From contig JAFGIT010000395.1 in assembly GCA_016929465.1 (NCBI GenBank), positions 1-7,593 of the forward strand: a DNA stretch of 7,593 nucleotides, in the 5' to 3' direction. Shown piece by piece: positions 1 to 6,439 of the stretch. This DNA is from JAFGIT01 sp016929465 [NCBI: Candidatus Coatesbacteria bacterium] (GTDB taxonomy: Bacteria > B130-G9). Both the position numbers and the translations under genes were made by a program. The notes under the pieces are model-generated. The model was not told the DNA's origin, made no database searches, and was given only the letters and a program-made list of their open reading frames with translations. The stretch's first letter is position 1. Every line of letters begins with the position of its first letter.

Positions 1-434
1 AGCAGAAGAACTTCAGCCCTGAGATGGCTCCCGAGGGGAAGACGATACTGTGTGCGGACATAAGTTGCGACGCGAGCGGGAAGACATATAGCTCCTCGGA
101 TGAGGAGGTATTCCAGATGGCCAAGGAATCACTCAAGTGCTTCGGGACCATTCCGCTGCAGGAAGTTGACTACTGGTTCACTAGGCGCGTCAAACATGCC
201 TATCCGGTTTACTCGCTCGGCTATGAAGAGCCGCTTCAGAAGGTGATCGAGTGGACCGACTCGATTGGCAACCTGATATCGTACGGCCGCCAGGGCCTAT
301 TCGCACACAACAACTTCCACCACTCGGTGATGATGGGGAAGGCCGCCGCGGAGCACGTCCTGTCAGGAAAGAGCAAGATTGAGGGCTGGAACCAAGCCCG
401 CAAGGCATTCGACGATTTCAAGGTGATCGACTAA
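1..434 (+). CDS. FAD-dependent oxidoreductase (amine oxidase / protoporphyrinogen oxidase-like), C-terminal fragment
   Basis: The reading frame is open from base 3 with no stop, so this is the 3' end of a gene beginning outside the window; the ATG at 24 is internal, not a start. About 143 residues are visible, ending in TAA at 432-434. The segment AYPVYSLGYEEPL followed by GRQGLFAHNNFHHSVMMG and AAEHVL is the characteristic C-terminal end of FAD-dependent amine oxidase/protoporphyrinogen-oxidase-like flavoproteins. In that fold the GRQGLF strand and following helix complete the FAD-binding domain, and the His/Asn-rich turn lies near the isoalloxazine ring. The N-terminal GxGxxG dinucleotide-binding motif would be upstream, so substrate and pathway cannot be read from here; sugar or carotenoid metabolism is as possible as tetrapyrrole oxidation. 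The gene is convergent with the B12 unit, with 115 bp between their stop codons and no convincing terminator. Confidence 0.8.
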   Translation, partial: QKNFSPEMAPEGKTILCADISCDASGKTYSSSDEEVFQMAKESLKCFGTIPLQEVDYWFTRRVKHAYPVYSLGYEEPLQKVIEWTDSIGNLISYGRQGLFAHNNFHHSVMMGKAAAEHVLSGKSKIEGWNQARKAFDDFKVID

Positions 435-549
435 AGGCCCCATAGAACGCGGATGCGGAGCGCTCGTCCATCTGGTCCATTCGAGAATTTTCGGGGCAGC
501 AAATGGCATTCGCTCCCACTCGCCGCCCCACTCTGGATATTGAGATGGA

Positions 550-2229
550 CTATTCTCTGAAAGCTAATGCGCCCGGGCCGTCACCAACGTGATAGGACAT
601 GCGGATCATCGAATCCGTCCGCCAGTCCATTATATAGACGTAATCGTCTCCGAAGGAGGAGATGTAGAGGTAAAAATTCTCCGAGGAAACGAGGCCGGAG
701 ACACTCGAATTCTCGGTCCCAAACTGGAGAGGATCGCTCGAGTCACGCAGCACGATGTTGTCAACGATGTCTATCTTATAGATGTTCGGAGATGCGGCGT
801 CACCGATGTATGCGTAGCCGTTCGGCGCGATCTCCATGCTTGCCGGGGAGCCTCCGATTGAAAGCGAATAGACAATCTCGTCGGTCTTCGTATCGATCAC
901 ATCGACGACTCCGAACTCGCTGAACCAATCGCCCGTGCAGAGCACATAGACCTCGCCCTGGTTGTCACTTACAGCAACCTGAGGATTGACCTGCGTCGTC
1001 TCGATCGTCTTTATGATCATGTCGGTATTGACGTCGATAATCGTCACGACACCTTTGCCGTATGTCCACGTATCATTGTTGTAATTGATGCTGGTCACAT
1101 AGAGCTTGCCATCGGCTATGCAAAGGCCCTCGGGGCTCCTCGCCGAAGAGCTCAACGGGATCGTCCCTAACACTTGATTATTTTCGAGATCGATAACGGC
1201 AACATCATTCGTCAGATAGCCTGTGACATAGGCCTTCGTATCGGAAGCGAATGCTATAGCCCAGGGATTCGTGCCCACGCCAAGGTCGATCTCTGCAGTG
1301 ACATCACCTGTCGCTGGCGATATTGCCTGGACGTTATTCGACATCGAGTTCACGCAATACACGAGATCATTCCTTATGACCAAGTGATTTGGCACATCTC
1401 CGGTCTCGGCGAAGATCTCGTCGATATGGCCGGTCTCGGTATTTATGGCCGACAGCGTGTATGAAAGACCATTTGCGACAAACAGGTTGTATGAAGGAGG
1501 CACGAAGCTCTCCACACCCGGCAACATCTCTTCTACGAAGCAGTTTCCCACGAGCAGATTCGCGGCGATATTGACTGCGACAATGCTCCCAGCTCCGCCG
1601 TTCGAGTATAGGTCCATGCCACCGATACACCCTGCAGCCTGGCTGCTGCTTGCATCGACTATCGCCGGCTGATATGGCTCGAGACCGATGTTCAAACCTG
1701 GCGTGCCGGTTCCATCGCTGTAGAAGACTGGCGTCACCATCAACTCGTCCGCAGTCGTGTTCATGACGAAGACGTAGTCGGTGTAGTCACCGCCCAGGCA
1801 TAGGCTCGAGTGCAGAGTCCGAGCGGTATTGAGGGTTGCATTCCTGAACGGGACCTGGAAAGAGAGGTTGCCAAATATGACGACGGTGGAAGCCATCACA
1901 GCACCTGCATCCCCCTGGTAGCCCAGTTCGATCCCGATGATCCCGCTTTGGCAGGCTGAAGTTTCCAGATATTCATCCACGGAGAACAAGACTGTCTCGT
2001 GCGCTGGGATATTGATCATCCAGTAGGTCGCCCAATAATCTCCGTCGAATGCAAAGGCAGGAAATACATTGACTTCGCTTCCAGTAGTGTTGCGCACCGC
2101 AACGAACGACTCGAAGCCTGGCCAGGTGAGATAGGTCGGGCAATAGAGCTTGATATACTGATCCTGTGCCAGAGCGGCGCAGCTCAAAATCATGACAATG
2201 GATAGGGAAAGAATGATCTTCTTGAACAT
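550..2229 (-). CDS. Secreted seven-bladed YVTN beta-propeller protein, candidate BtuG-like cobalamin-capture partner of BtuB
   Basis: This 559-residue protein starts at the ATG ending at 2229, which has a GGAGGT ribosome site 6 nt upstream. The frame extends 11 codons further, but that start has no ribosome site and would bury the signal peptide. Residues 1-22 (MFKKIILSLSIVMILSCAALAQ) form a signal peptide, cleaved either after ALA or at Cys17 as a poor lipobox. Residues ~25-240 hold two related beta-rich modules. Residues ~246-559 hold seven repeats starting near 249, 290, 333, 376, 427, 473 and 521 (LFVANG, VYCVNS, AYVTGY, LYVTSI, VYVLCT, AYIGDA, LYISSF), each followed by a V-x-VID-type strand: a YVTN-type seven-bladed propeller. 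It lies 69 bp downstream of btuB under the same cobalamin riboswitch. BtuG of Bacteroides is a surface propeller that binds cobalamin and caps BtuB; a similar role here is inferred from context and fold. YVTN propellers bind many ligands, so the specific function is less certain than the fold. Confidence 0.85.
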   Translation of the reverse strand: MFKKIILSLSIVMILSCAALAQDQYIKLYCPTYLTWPGFESFVAVRNTTGSEVNVFPAFAFDGDYWATYWMINIPAHETVLFSVDEYLETSACQSGIIGIELGYQGDAGAVMASTVVIFGNLSFQVPFRNATLNTARTLHSSLCLGGDYTDYVFVMNTTADELMVTPVFYSDGTGTPGLNIGLEPYQPAIVDASSSQAAGCIGGMDLYSNGGAGSIVAVNIAANLLVGNCFVEEMLPGVESFVPPSYNLFVANGLSYTLSAINTETGHIDEIFAETGDVPNHLVIRNDLVYCVNSMSNNVQAISPATGDVTAEIDLGVGTNPWAIAFASDTKAYVTGYLTNDVAVIDLENNQVLGTIPLSSSARSPEGLCIADGKLYVTSINYNNDTWTYGKGVVTIIDVNTDMIIKTIETTQVNPQVAVSDNQGEVYVLCTGDWFSEFGVVDVIDTKTDEIVYSLSIGGSPASMEIAPNGYAYIGDAASPNIYKIDIVDNIVLRDSSDPLQFGTENSSVSGLVSSENFYLYISSFGDDYVYIMDWRTDSMIRMSYHVGDGPGALAFRE

Positions 2230-2235
2230 CAAAGC

Positions 2236-2241
2236 ACCTCC
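2236..2241 (-). promoter_or_regulatory. Ribosome binding site of the beta-propeller gene
   Basis: GGAGGT on the minus strand sits 6 nt before the ATG at 2229-2227. It fixes the start at that codon, which places the signal peptide at the N-terminus, and excludes the longer frame starting at 2262. Confidence 0.8.
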
Positions 2242-2298
2242 AATATTCAGTTGGCGATTCATAAATGAAAATTGACCGACGGTTCTTTCTGCAGTCTA

Positions 2299-4533
2299 TC
2301 ACCTCCCCCCGAGTGTTGTCTCGATCGTCAACGAATAGCTCCTTCCGGGCATCGCATAGCCGGGGACGGTCTCATACGATCTATCAGTTATATTCTCAGC
2401 CGAGAGCGAGATTGAGAGCCAATCGAACGGGGAAGTCCTGAGGCCGCAATCGATCAGCGTATATGCTGGGAGATACTTGGTGTTGGCAGCAGTCGTGTAG
2501 CTCTCGCTCGTCCTGGCTATGCGAGCAGACCCAGAAAGCCACTTCGGGCCAAGATTCAGGGTCGCGGTCGTCTTATTTTGCGGCCTTCTTATCAGCTGAG
2601 TCTCCCTTTCGGGATCGGTTGTGTCCTTCGCATCCAGGTAGGTGTGCAGGACCTCTAGTCTGAAATATTTGAGCGGGGATGCAATCAGGCGAGCCTCAAC
2701 GCCCTTCATCTCCGCCTCCGAGACGTTGGTCGGGGACCAGACCCCGCCCTGCCCGGGCTGCCACTGGATAAGGTCTTCCGCCTCATTCAAGAAGCACACA
2801 AACTCCACACTCAACATCTGGTCTATATCGAGCTCGAAACCGGCGTCGTAGCTGCGACAGGTTTCGGGATCGATATCAGGATTCCCCACTGCAAAGCCGC
2901 TTCTGGGCCAGTAGAGGTCGTCGAAGCCAGGCACACGGAATGAGCGGGACGCGTTCGCCTTGAACCGCAGAAATGGGACCGGCTTCAAGCAGAGCCCAAT
3001 CTTCGGATTGAATGAGTGGCCGATATCCGAGTAGCGATCGAGTCTCGCCGCAGGAATTAATATGATCCTATCATCGAACAGCGAGATCAGGTCCTGGGCG
3101 AAGAGGCTGGTTGTGGTCCTGCTGTGAAGGCCGCTGCTGATACTGTCCTGCCTCTCGTCGCCTGCGCCAGCGGAGAAGGTGAAGAACTGGTGTGTACCGA
3201 GCGAGTATGAGAGCATTAGCTCGGCTCCGAGCGAATGGCCTTTGTAGCCCGAAGGTTCCTCTCCGACGAAGATCGGGTCGTAGTATGACATGCTGTCCGA
3301 GCGGTAGTGGACGGTCAAGGTGGACTTAAGACCAGGAATGAGGAGCTTGCCGCGATCGAGCGTCAAAGTGGTCAAATTCCACCGGTTGTCCTGCTCCGCA
3401 TCGGGTGTGGGGAATTCAATTCGGCCCGGCTGCCGCTTTACGGCGTCGTTGAATATGTGCGTGAGACCGATGCTTGAGTTCGCACCTATGCCGTAGTTCG
3501 TGCGCAGGAAGCCGCCGCGTGTCCTGTAGCCGCCATTCCCGATGCGCTTGATCTTGGAGCCGCGGAACTCGTATGGGAAGTCGCCCTCGCTCTCGCCATA
3601 CGACAGTGACACGCTGTAATCGAGCCTATTATCAAAACTCTCGAAGCGGGAGAGCGAGCCGGAGTAGGTCCCGAATGACCCTCCTGTTAGCGAGAGTGAG
3701 GTTTCCCTTCTTTTCGCGCCCTTCTTCGTGATGATGTTTATCACGCCGCCCATCGCGTCGCTGCCATATAGTGCTGAGCTTCCGCCCCGGACTATCTCGA
3801 TGCGGTCGATGATGCTCGCCGGGACGTCTGAGAGATCGACGCCGTCTCCCCTCGCGGAATTGAGCCGGATGCCGTCTATAATGACCAGCACCTGGTTACC
3901 CTCGGAGCCCCTGATGCTGGGCGCGGCGAGGCTCATACCGCCACCGTAGCGGTTGAATTTGAGCCCGGGGACTGCACCGAGCATATCGGCCGCGGTCTTG
4001 GGCTTTTTGGGCTGGTCCTCAGGTCTGACCACGGTTATCGCGGCTGAGACGTTGGAGGAGTCGGTCTCGGTCCGGGTCGCGGTTACGACGAGTTCCCTTT
4101 CGATGGCGACTTCTTCATCGTTGCCGGCTTCTTGTTTCTCGGGTTTTTCCTCGGACTTCTTGGTAGAGGATTTGTCGTTTGCGGGGGCGGATTCCCCACC
4201 CTTGGATGATGCATTGGGCTGAGATTCTGAGGTTGATTGCGCTGATGGATTCTGGGCAGGCTGGAAAGCCCACCCTACACCGTTGCCTATGGCATCGTCG
4301 AATGTGTAGGAGCGGGGCTTGTCTCCGCCCGAAGACCGGGGCTCGCCATATCCGATGGAACGGGCAGACACAAGGCCTGCCCCTACAGGGGCGCAATTGC
4401 AGCGGTCTTGGTGTTTTCCGATGCAGATTCCAGGGGCAGGCTGGAAAGCCCACCCTACACCGCCGGCAAACGCGGAGGTCGCAAATAAAATGCTGGCCAG
4501 CAGGGCAGCGCCTGCCATCCAACTCGGCTTCAT
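2299..4533 (-). CDS. btuB: BtuB-type TonB-dependent vitamin B12 outer-membrane receptor
   Basis: This 744-residue outer-membrane receptor imports cobalamin using TonB/ExbBD energy. The start at 4533 has GAGG 6 nt upstream and gives a clean signal peptide (1-23, ending SAFA); the frame is open to 4617, but that part is riboswitch leader. Residues ~24-95 are translated dispersed repeats. Residues ~95-145 are a Ser/Lys/Glu/Gln-rich linker. The TonB box ELVVTATR is at 147-154, resembling DTLVVTA of E. coli BtuB. The plug spans ~160-272, with SIRGSEGNQVLVIIDGIRL and RIEIVRGGSSALYGSDAMGG followed by VINII. The rest is a beta-barrel ending NITDRSYETVPGYAMPGRSYSL, close to the C-terminus of E. coli BtuB ([22 protein letters not shown]). 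The last residues are LGGR rather than the usual terminal aromatic. The length exceeds E. coli BtuB (614 residues) largely through the N-terminal insertion and linker. The riboswitch upstream supports cobalamin as substrate; the propeller gene follows in the same unit. Confidence 0.93.
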   Translation of the reverse strand: MKPSWMAGAALLASILFATSAFAGGVGWAFQPAPGICIGKHQDRCNCAPVGAGLVSARSIGYGEPRSSGGDKPRSYTFDDAIGNGVGWAFQPAQNPSAQSTSESQPNASSKGGESAPANDKSSTKKSEEKPEKQEAGNDEEVAIERELVVTATRTETDSSNVSAAITVVRPEDQPKKPKTAADMLGAVPGLKFNRYGGGMSLAAPSIRGSEGNQVLVIIDGIRLNSARGDGVDLSDVPASIIDRIEIVRGGSSALYGSDAMGGVINIITKKGAKRRETSLSLTGGSFGTYSGSLSRFESFDNRLDYSVSLSYGESEGDFPYEFRGSKIKRIGNGGYRTRGGFLRTNYGIGANSSIGLTHIFNDAVKRQPGRIEFPTPDAEQDNRWNLTTLTLDRGKLLIPGLKSTLTVHYRSDSMSYYDPIFVGEEPSGYKGHSLGAELMLSYSLGTHQFFTFSAGAGDERQDSISSGLHSRTTTSLFAQDLISLFDDRIILIPAARLDRYSDIGHSFNPKIGLCLKPVPFLRFKANASRSFRVPGFDDLYWPRSGFAVGNPDIDPETCRSYDAGFELDIDQMLSVEFVCFLNEAEDLIQWQPGQGGVWSPTNVSEAEMKGVEARLIASPLKYFRLEVLHTYLDAKDTTDPERETQLIRRPQNKTTATLNLGPKWLSGSARIARTSESYTTAANTKYLPAYTLIDCGLRTSPFDWLSISLSAENITDRSYETVPGYAMPGRSYSLTIETTLGGR
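4254..4282 (-). repeat. 29-bp direct repeat inside btuB, copy 1 (dispersed-repeat family, TGTAGGGTGGGC type)
   Basis: All 29 bases are identical to 4434-4462, exactly 180 bp (60 codons) away, so both copies encode GVGWAFQPA in the same frame (residues 85-93 here). Read on the minus strand it runs TGTAGGGTGGGC...CAGCCTGCCC with a short internal palindrome (GGCT/AGCC). It shares the TGTAGGG...GCCC outline with the elements at 4305-4331 and 4361-4387. Confidence 0.9.
4305..4331 (+). repeat. Dispersed palindromic repeat inside btuB (TGTAGGAGCGGGGCTTG type)
   Basis: This 27-nt element has the potential hairpin GCGGGG-CTTGT-CTCCGC (one G-U pair). It is an inverted copy of 4361-4387, identical at 22 of 27 positions, so the two could pair as a larger stem with a ~29-nt loop. 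It is read through in the btuB frame without a stop. Confidence 0.75.
4361..4387 (-). repeat. Dispersed palindromic repeat inside btuB (TGTAGGGGCAGGCCTTG type)
   Basis: On the minus strand this 27-nt element runs TGTAGGGGCAGGCCTTG...TGCCCG and encodes part of the peptide APVGAGLVSARS of the receptor's N-terminal insertion. It is the inverted partner of 4305-4331 and shares its flanks with the two 29-bp direct repeats. I recall this sequence style as a common dispersed repeat in several uncultured bacterial groups, but could not search. Confidence 0.75.
4434..4462 (-). repeat. 29-bp direct repeat inside btuB, copy 2
   Basis: Identical to 4254-4282. It encodes GVGWAFQPA at residues 25-33, immediately after the predicted signal-peptide cleavage site at residue 23. 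Confidence 0.9.
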
Positions 4534-4539
4534 CTTTTT

Positions 4540-4543
4540 CCTC
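4540..4543 (-). promoter_or_regulatory. Ribosome binding site of btuB
   Basis: GAGG on the minus strand lies 6 nt before the ATG at 4533-4531. It selects the start that puts the signal peptide first. It lies downstream of the riboswitch and the leader hairpins, where ligand-dependent folding could affect access. Confidence 0.65.
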
Positions 4544-4586
4544 AAAAAATGCAAAAACCCCAACCAGGATTCCCCGGAAGGGGTGG

Positions 4587-4608
4587 AAAAAGACGAAAAC
4601 GACTCGTC
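4587..4608 (-). terminator. Possible Rho-independent terminator in the btuB leader (riboswitch expression platform)
   Basis: On the minus strand GACGA and TCGTC form a 5-bp stem (extendable with G-U pairs) around a 7-nt loop, followed directly by TTTTT. It lies between the B12 box and the btuB start, where a transcriptional expression platform belongs. The stem is short. A second leader hairpin (ACCCC at 4584-4580 with GGGGT at 4561-4557, followed by a T-run; alternatively CCCC-TTCC-GGGG at 4583-4572) could serve instead. Control at translation is equally possible. Confidence 0.35.
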
Positions 4609-4638
4609 CCCAGTCACCGAGGGATCCTATCGAAGCTT

Positions 4639-4801
4639 CCGTCTGGACAGGTCTCCTGACTTACGGATCAACCTACTCCCCGACGCCTTCCCAGGCCAAA
4701 TCGCCCAGTGGCACAATTTCGGGTTTCGTCCCCGATCACAGTGGCGTGCCCGCGGTGGAATCTCACCACGCTTCCCTATTAAGCAAAGGGCATCCACACG
4801 G
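4639..4801 (-). promoter_or_regulatory. Cobalamin (B12) riboswitch
   Basis: Read on the minus strand, the conserved core elements occur in the right order. They are a P1 5' strand (CCGTGTGGA, 4801-4793), the GCCCTTTGCTTAATAGGGAA segment ending at 4772, GGTGAGATTCC, GCCACTGTG (4745-4737), the second GCCACTGGGCGA (4712-4701), the GGCCTGGGAAGGC hairpin, and the B12 box AGTCAGGAGACCTGTCC (4661-4645). The P1 3' strand TCCAGACGG (4647-4639) pairs with the 5' strand at 8 of 9 positions. This is the AdoCbl-class architecture. It lies about 8 nt after the predicted transcription start and about 105 nt before the btuB ATG, so cobalamin binding is expected to repress btuB and the propeller gene. Confidence 0.96.
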
Positions 4802-4815
4802 ATTATTCGGAAGTA

Positions 4816-4843
4816 ATAATACTCGAGGCAGAGATGGTGTCAA
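4816..4843 (-). promoter_or_regulatory. Sigma70-type promoter of the btuB unit
   Basis: On the minus strand a perfect -35 TTGACA (4843-4838) is followed after 16 nt by TATTAT (4821-4816), one mismatch from the -10 consensus. The expected start near 4809 leaves only a few bases before riboswitch helix P1, which fits a leader RNA that begins with the aptamer. Confidence 0.75.
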
Positions 4844-4856
4844 GTGCGTTTTCGCC

Positions 4857-4888
4857 TTTTTTGGAGTGCGGTGGCCTGACGCCGCTTT
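4857..4888 (-). repeat. Short palindromic dispersed element, arm 1
   Basis: On the minus strand it runs AAAGCGG...CCGCACTCCAAAA, with a hairpin GCGGTG/CGCCGC (plus-strand view 4868-4885, one G-U pair). It matches 5002-5032 in opposite orientation at 24 of 31 positions. The ends are conserved and the centre varies, as expected for copies of a palindromic repeat family. Confidence 0.7.
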
Positions 4889-5001
4889 CAATCGCCGCGA
4901 CCCGGCGCGGCAACGACCCTATTTGAATCAGAAGTGCGCCGAATCGATGGCTCTAATGGATTAACGCAATCAATAAACGCGGTGCCAGGTCACCGCAAAA
5001 C

Positions 5002-5032
5002 AAAGCGGTGCGAGCGCCCCGCACTCCGAAAA
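5002..5032 (+). repeat. Short palindromic dispersed element, arm 2
   Basis: Runs AAAGCGGTGCGAG...CCCCGCACTCCGAAAA on the plus strand, the inverted counterpart of 4857-4888, with a GCGG/CCGC mini-stem. It ends 49 bp before the ATPase start. Confidence 0.7.
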
Positions 5033-5081
5033 TGGGCCCTGCTGTCGGGATTGCGAACGATTTGAGATCACTACTTCCGAG

Positions 5082-6365
5082 ATGATGAGTGTGCGCCGAC
5101 CAAGACACAATCCGTTTTCACCAGACCTTCCGGTTCCGCCGGCGCTCTTCGCTGGGAGGAAGAAAGCTCTGGCAACGATCGAGGCCGGCATCGACTCGCT
5201 TTTGTCAGGAAGGCCGAAGCATCTTCTCATCGTCTCCGAGCCGTGGCTCGGGAAGAGCTCACTTGCGTTTCGGGCGAAGCGGATGGCGCACAATCTTGGC
5301 GCCGGTGCGCCGCTTCAGATGGGTAGATTCGCCATGTGCAAACCGGTCTTCTGCTCGATGGGCGCGTGCTCCAGCCTTCCGCAGGTTTGCACGACAATCA
5401 TGAACTCGGTGCTCAGGGGAGTCGGAGCACCGATTGGCTCGAGCATTTCGCGGCTGCTCAAGCGCGTAAAGGGGCTGCGAATGGGGCCATTGGGCATCGA
5501 CTTCGAATCGGCGAGACAGGCGGGTGCCTCTGTCGTCTCGGAATTCCCGCACTTGCTCGAGGATATCCTGACCGGGGTCGGAGGCTGCGTTGAAGAGCGC
5601 TCAAGCGTTCTTCTGATACTCGACGAGGTCCAGAATATCGCGGCGATCCAGGGCCTCGCCTCGCACATCAAGACGACGCTCGAGTATCTCAGCGAGCGCT
5701 CTCACACAAATCTCGCGTTGGTGATTACAGCCAATCCCGCCGACCTTGTGACGCTATCTCGACAGGTCGATTCGTTCGCCGGCATGTTTTCTACGATCAG
5801 CATCGGCCGCATCACCGATGCAGAGGTGCAGGAGCTTTTGACCGAGACGGCGTGTCGAGGGCGGCCATCCAGGGCATTCACTGATGACGCAATCGCCTAT
5901 ATGGTCGAGCTCGCCGCCGGCTACCCGGGCTTCGTTCAGCAGATTGGGCATGCGGCATTCGACCTCGCATCAGGGCCACTCATCGACCTTCGGGCGGTCA
6001 AAAAGGCGCTTGTTGGAGGCGACCGCATGAAAGGTGCTGTCGATTCCATCGCGGACAAGCACTTCCGTCATCTGCTCGACCTCGAGCCGATATACTCTCG
6101 GATTCTCGATGCAATCGACCTCGCAGAGACCCCGCTGACATCGGCCGACATCAGGAGCCGCCTGCCCGAGATCAGAAATCTGGGTCCATATATCAAGAAG
6201 CTCCTGAATAGGAATGCCATCACGAGGCTCGGCACTCGATCGAGGCCAGAATATGCCATAGCCGCCCCGATCGTCTCTCTATGGCTGCACCTCCAACGGA
6301 CGCTGCCCCAAAGCCAGCTTCCAGATAGATGTCGCCCTGCAAGTGCTGCATTGCCTCGGATGTGA
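5082..6365 (+). CDS. AAA ATPase, Orc1/Cdc6-like, of unknown function
   Basis: This 427-residue protein opens with NPFSPDLPVPPALFAGR (10-26), the typical lead-in of stand-alone AAA ATPases related to the Orc1/Cdc6 group. The P-loop region is SEPWLGKSS (52-60): Lys58 and Ser59 are kept, but the first Gly of GxxxxGK[ST] is Ser52. Walker B is VLLILDE (176-182). A sensor-1-like strand ends TANP (216-219), and a lid motif AAGYPGFVQQIG is at 278-289. Residues ~330-405 look like a winged helix, consistent with a DNA- or partner-binding end. Four Cys occur at 86, 91, 96 and 103. The start is ATG 5082 or 5085; no strong ribosome site is present, but the conserved N-terminus leaves no room for a later start. 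No partner gene is adjacent: 280 bp separate it from the riboswitch and 447 bp from the methyltransferase. Cellular role is unknown. Confidence 0.82.
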   Translation: MMSVRRPRHNPFSPDLPVPPALFAGRKKALATIEAGIDSLLSGRPKHLLIVSEPWLGKSSLAFRAKRMAHNLGAGAPLQMGRFAMCKPVFCSMGACSSLPQVCTTIMNSVLRGVGAPIGSSISRLLKRVKGLRMGPLGIDFESARQAGASVVSEFPHLLEDILTGVGGCVEERSSVLLILDEVQNIAAIQGLASHIKTTLEYLSERSHTNLALVITANPADLVTLSRQVDSFAGMFSTISIGRITDAEVQELLTETACRGRPSRAFTDDAIAYMVELAAGYPGFVQQIGHAAFDLASGPLIDLRAVKKALVGGDRMKGAVDSIADKHFRHLLDLEPIYSRILDAIDLAETPLTSADIRSRLPEIRNLGPYIKKLLNRNAITRLGTRSRPEYAIAAPIVSLWLHLQRTLPQSQLPDRCRPASAALPRM

Positions 6366-6439
6366 CTCGAAATTGAGGATAATTGGGGGCCAGGATCGAT
6401 TCTGCAGATACCCTCTAATTGATCTGCTTTGCACAATTA

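Larger units (their letters stand above)
4844..5081. other. Divergent intergenic region rich in hairpins
   Basis: No gene is supported here. It lies between the btuB promoter and the divergent ATPase gene. It contains two inverted copies of a ~31-nt repeat (4857-4888 and 5002-5032) and, between them, two further perfect 6-bp hairpins: GCCGCG-ACCCGG-CGCGGC at 4894-4911 and GCGGTG-CCAGGT-CACCGC at 4979-4996. I see no strong promoter for the ATPase gene. The 4857-5032 block could be a single composite element. Confidence 0.6.

Noticed and set aside
493-529. GGGGC/GCCCC inverted repeat between the convergent genes as a bidirectional terminator
   Set aside because: Only 5 bp with a 27-nt loop and no proper T-run on either strand.
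2230-2262. Longer start for the propeller gene (11 extra codons)
   Set aside because: No ribosome site, and it would run through the GGAGGT used by the internal ATG, which is followed at once by a signal peptide.
4254-4462. Short direct repeats as a CRISPR array
   Set aside because: Only two identical units 180 bp apart, inside a coding frame, with no regular spacers.
4534-4617. N-terminal extension of the btuB frame to an ATG ending at 4617
   Set aside because: It lies in the riboswitch leader, overlaps the hairpins and ribosome site, has no ribosome site of its own and would bury the signal peptide.
4179-4964. 261-codon open frame on the plus strand
   Set aside because: It is antisense to btuB and the riboswitch; its peptide is low-complexity Arg/Pro-rich with no domain.
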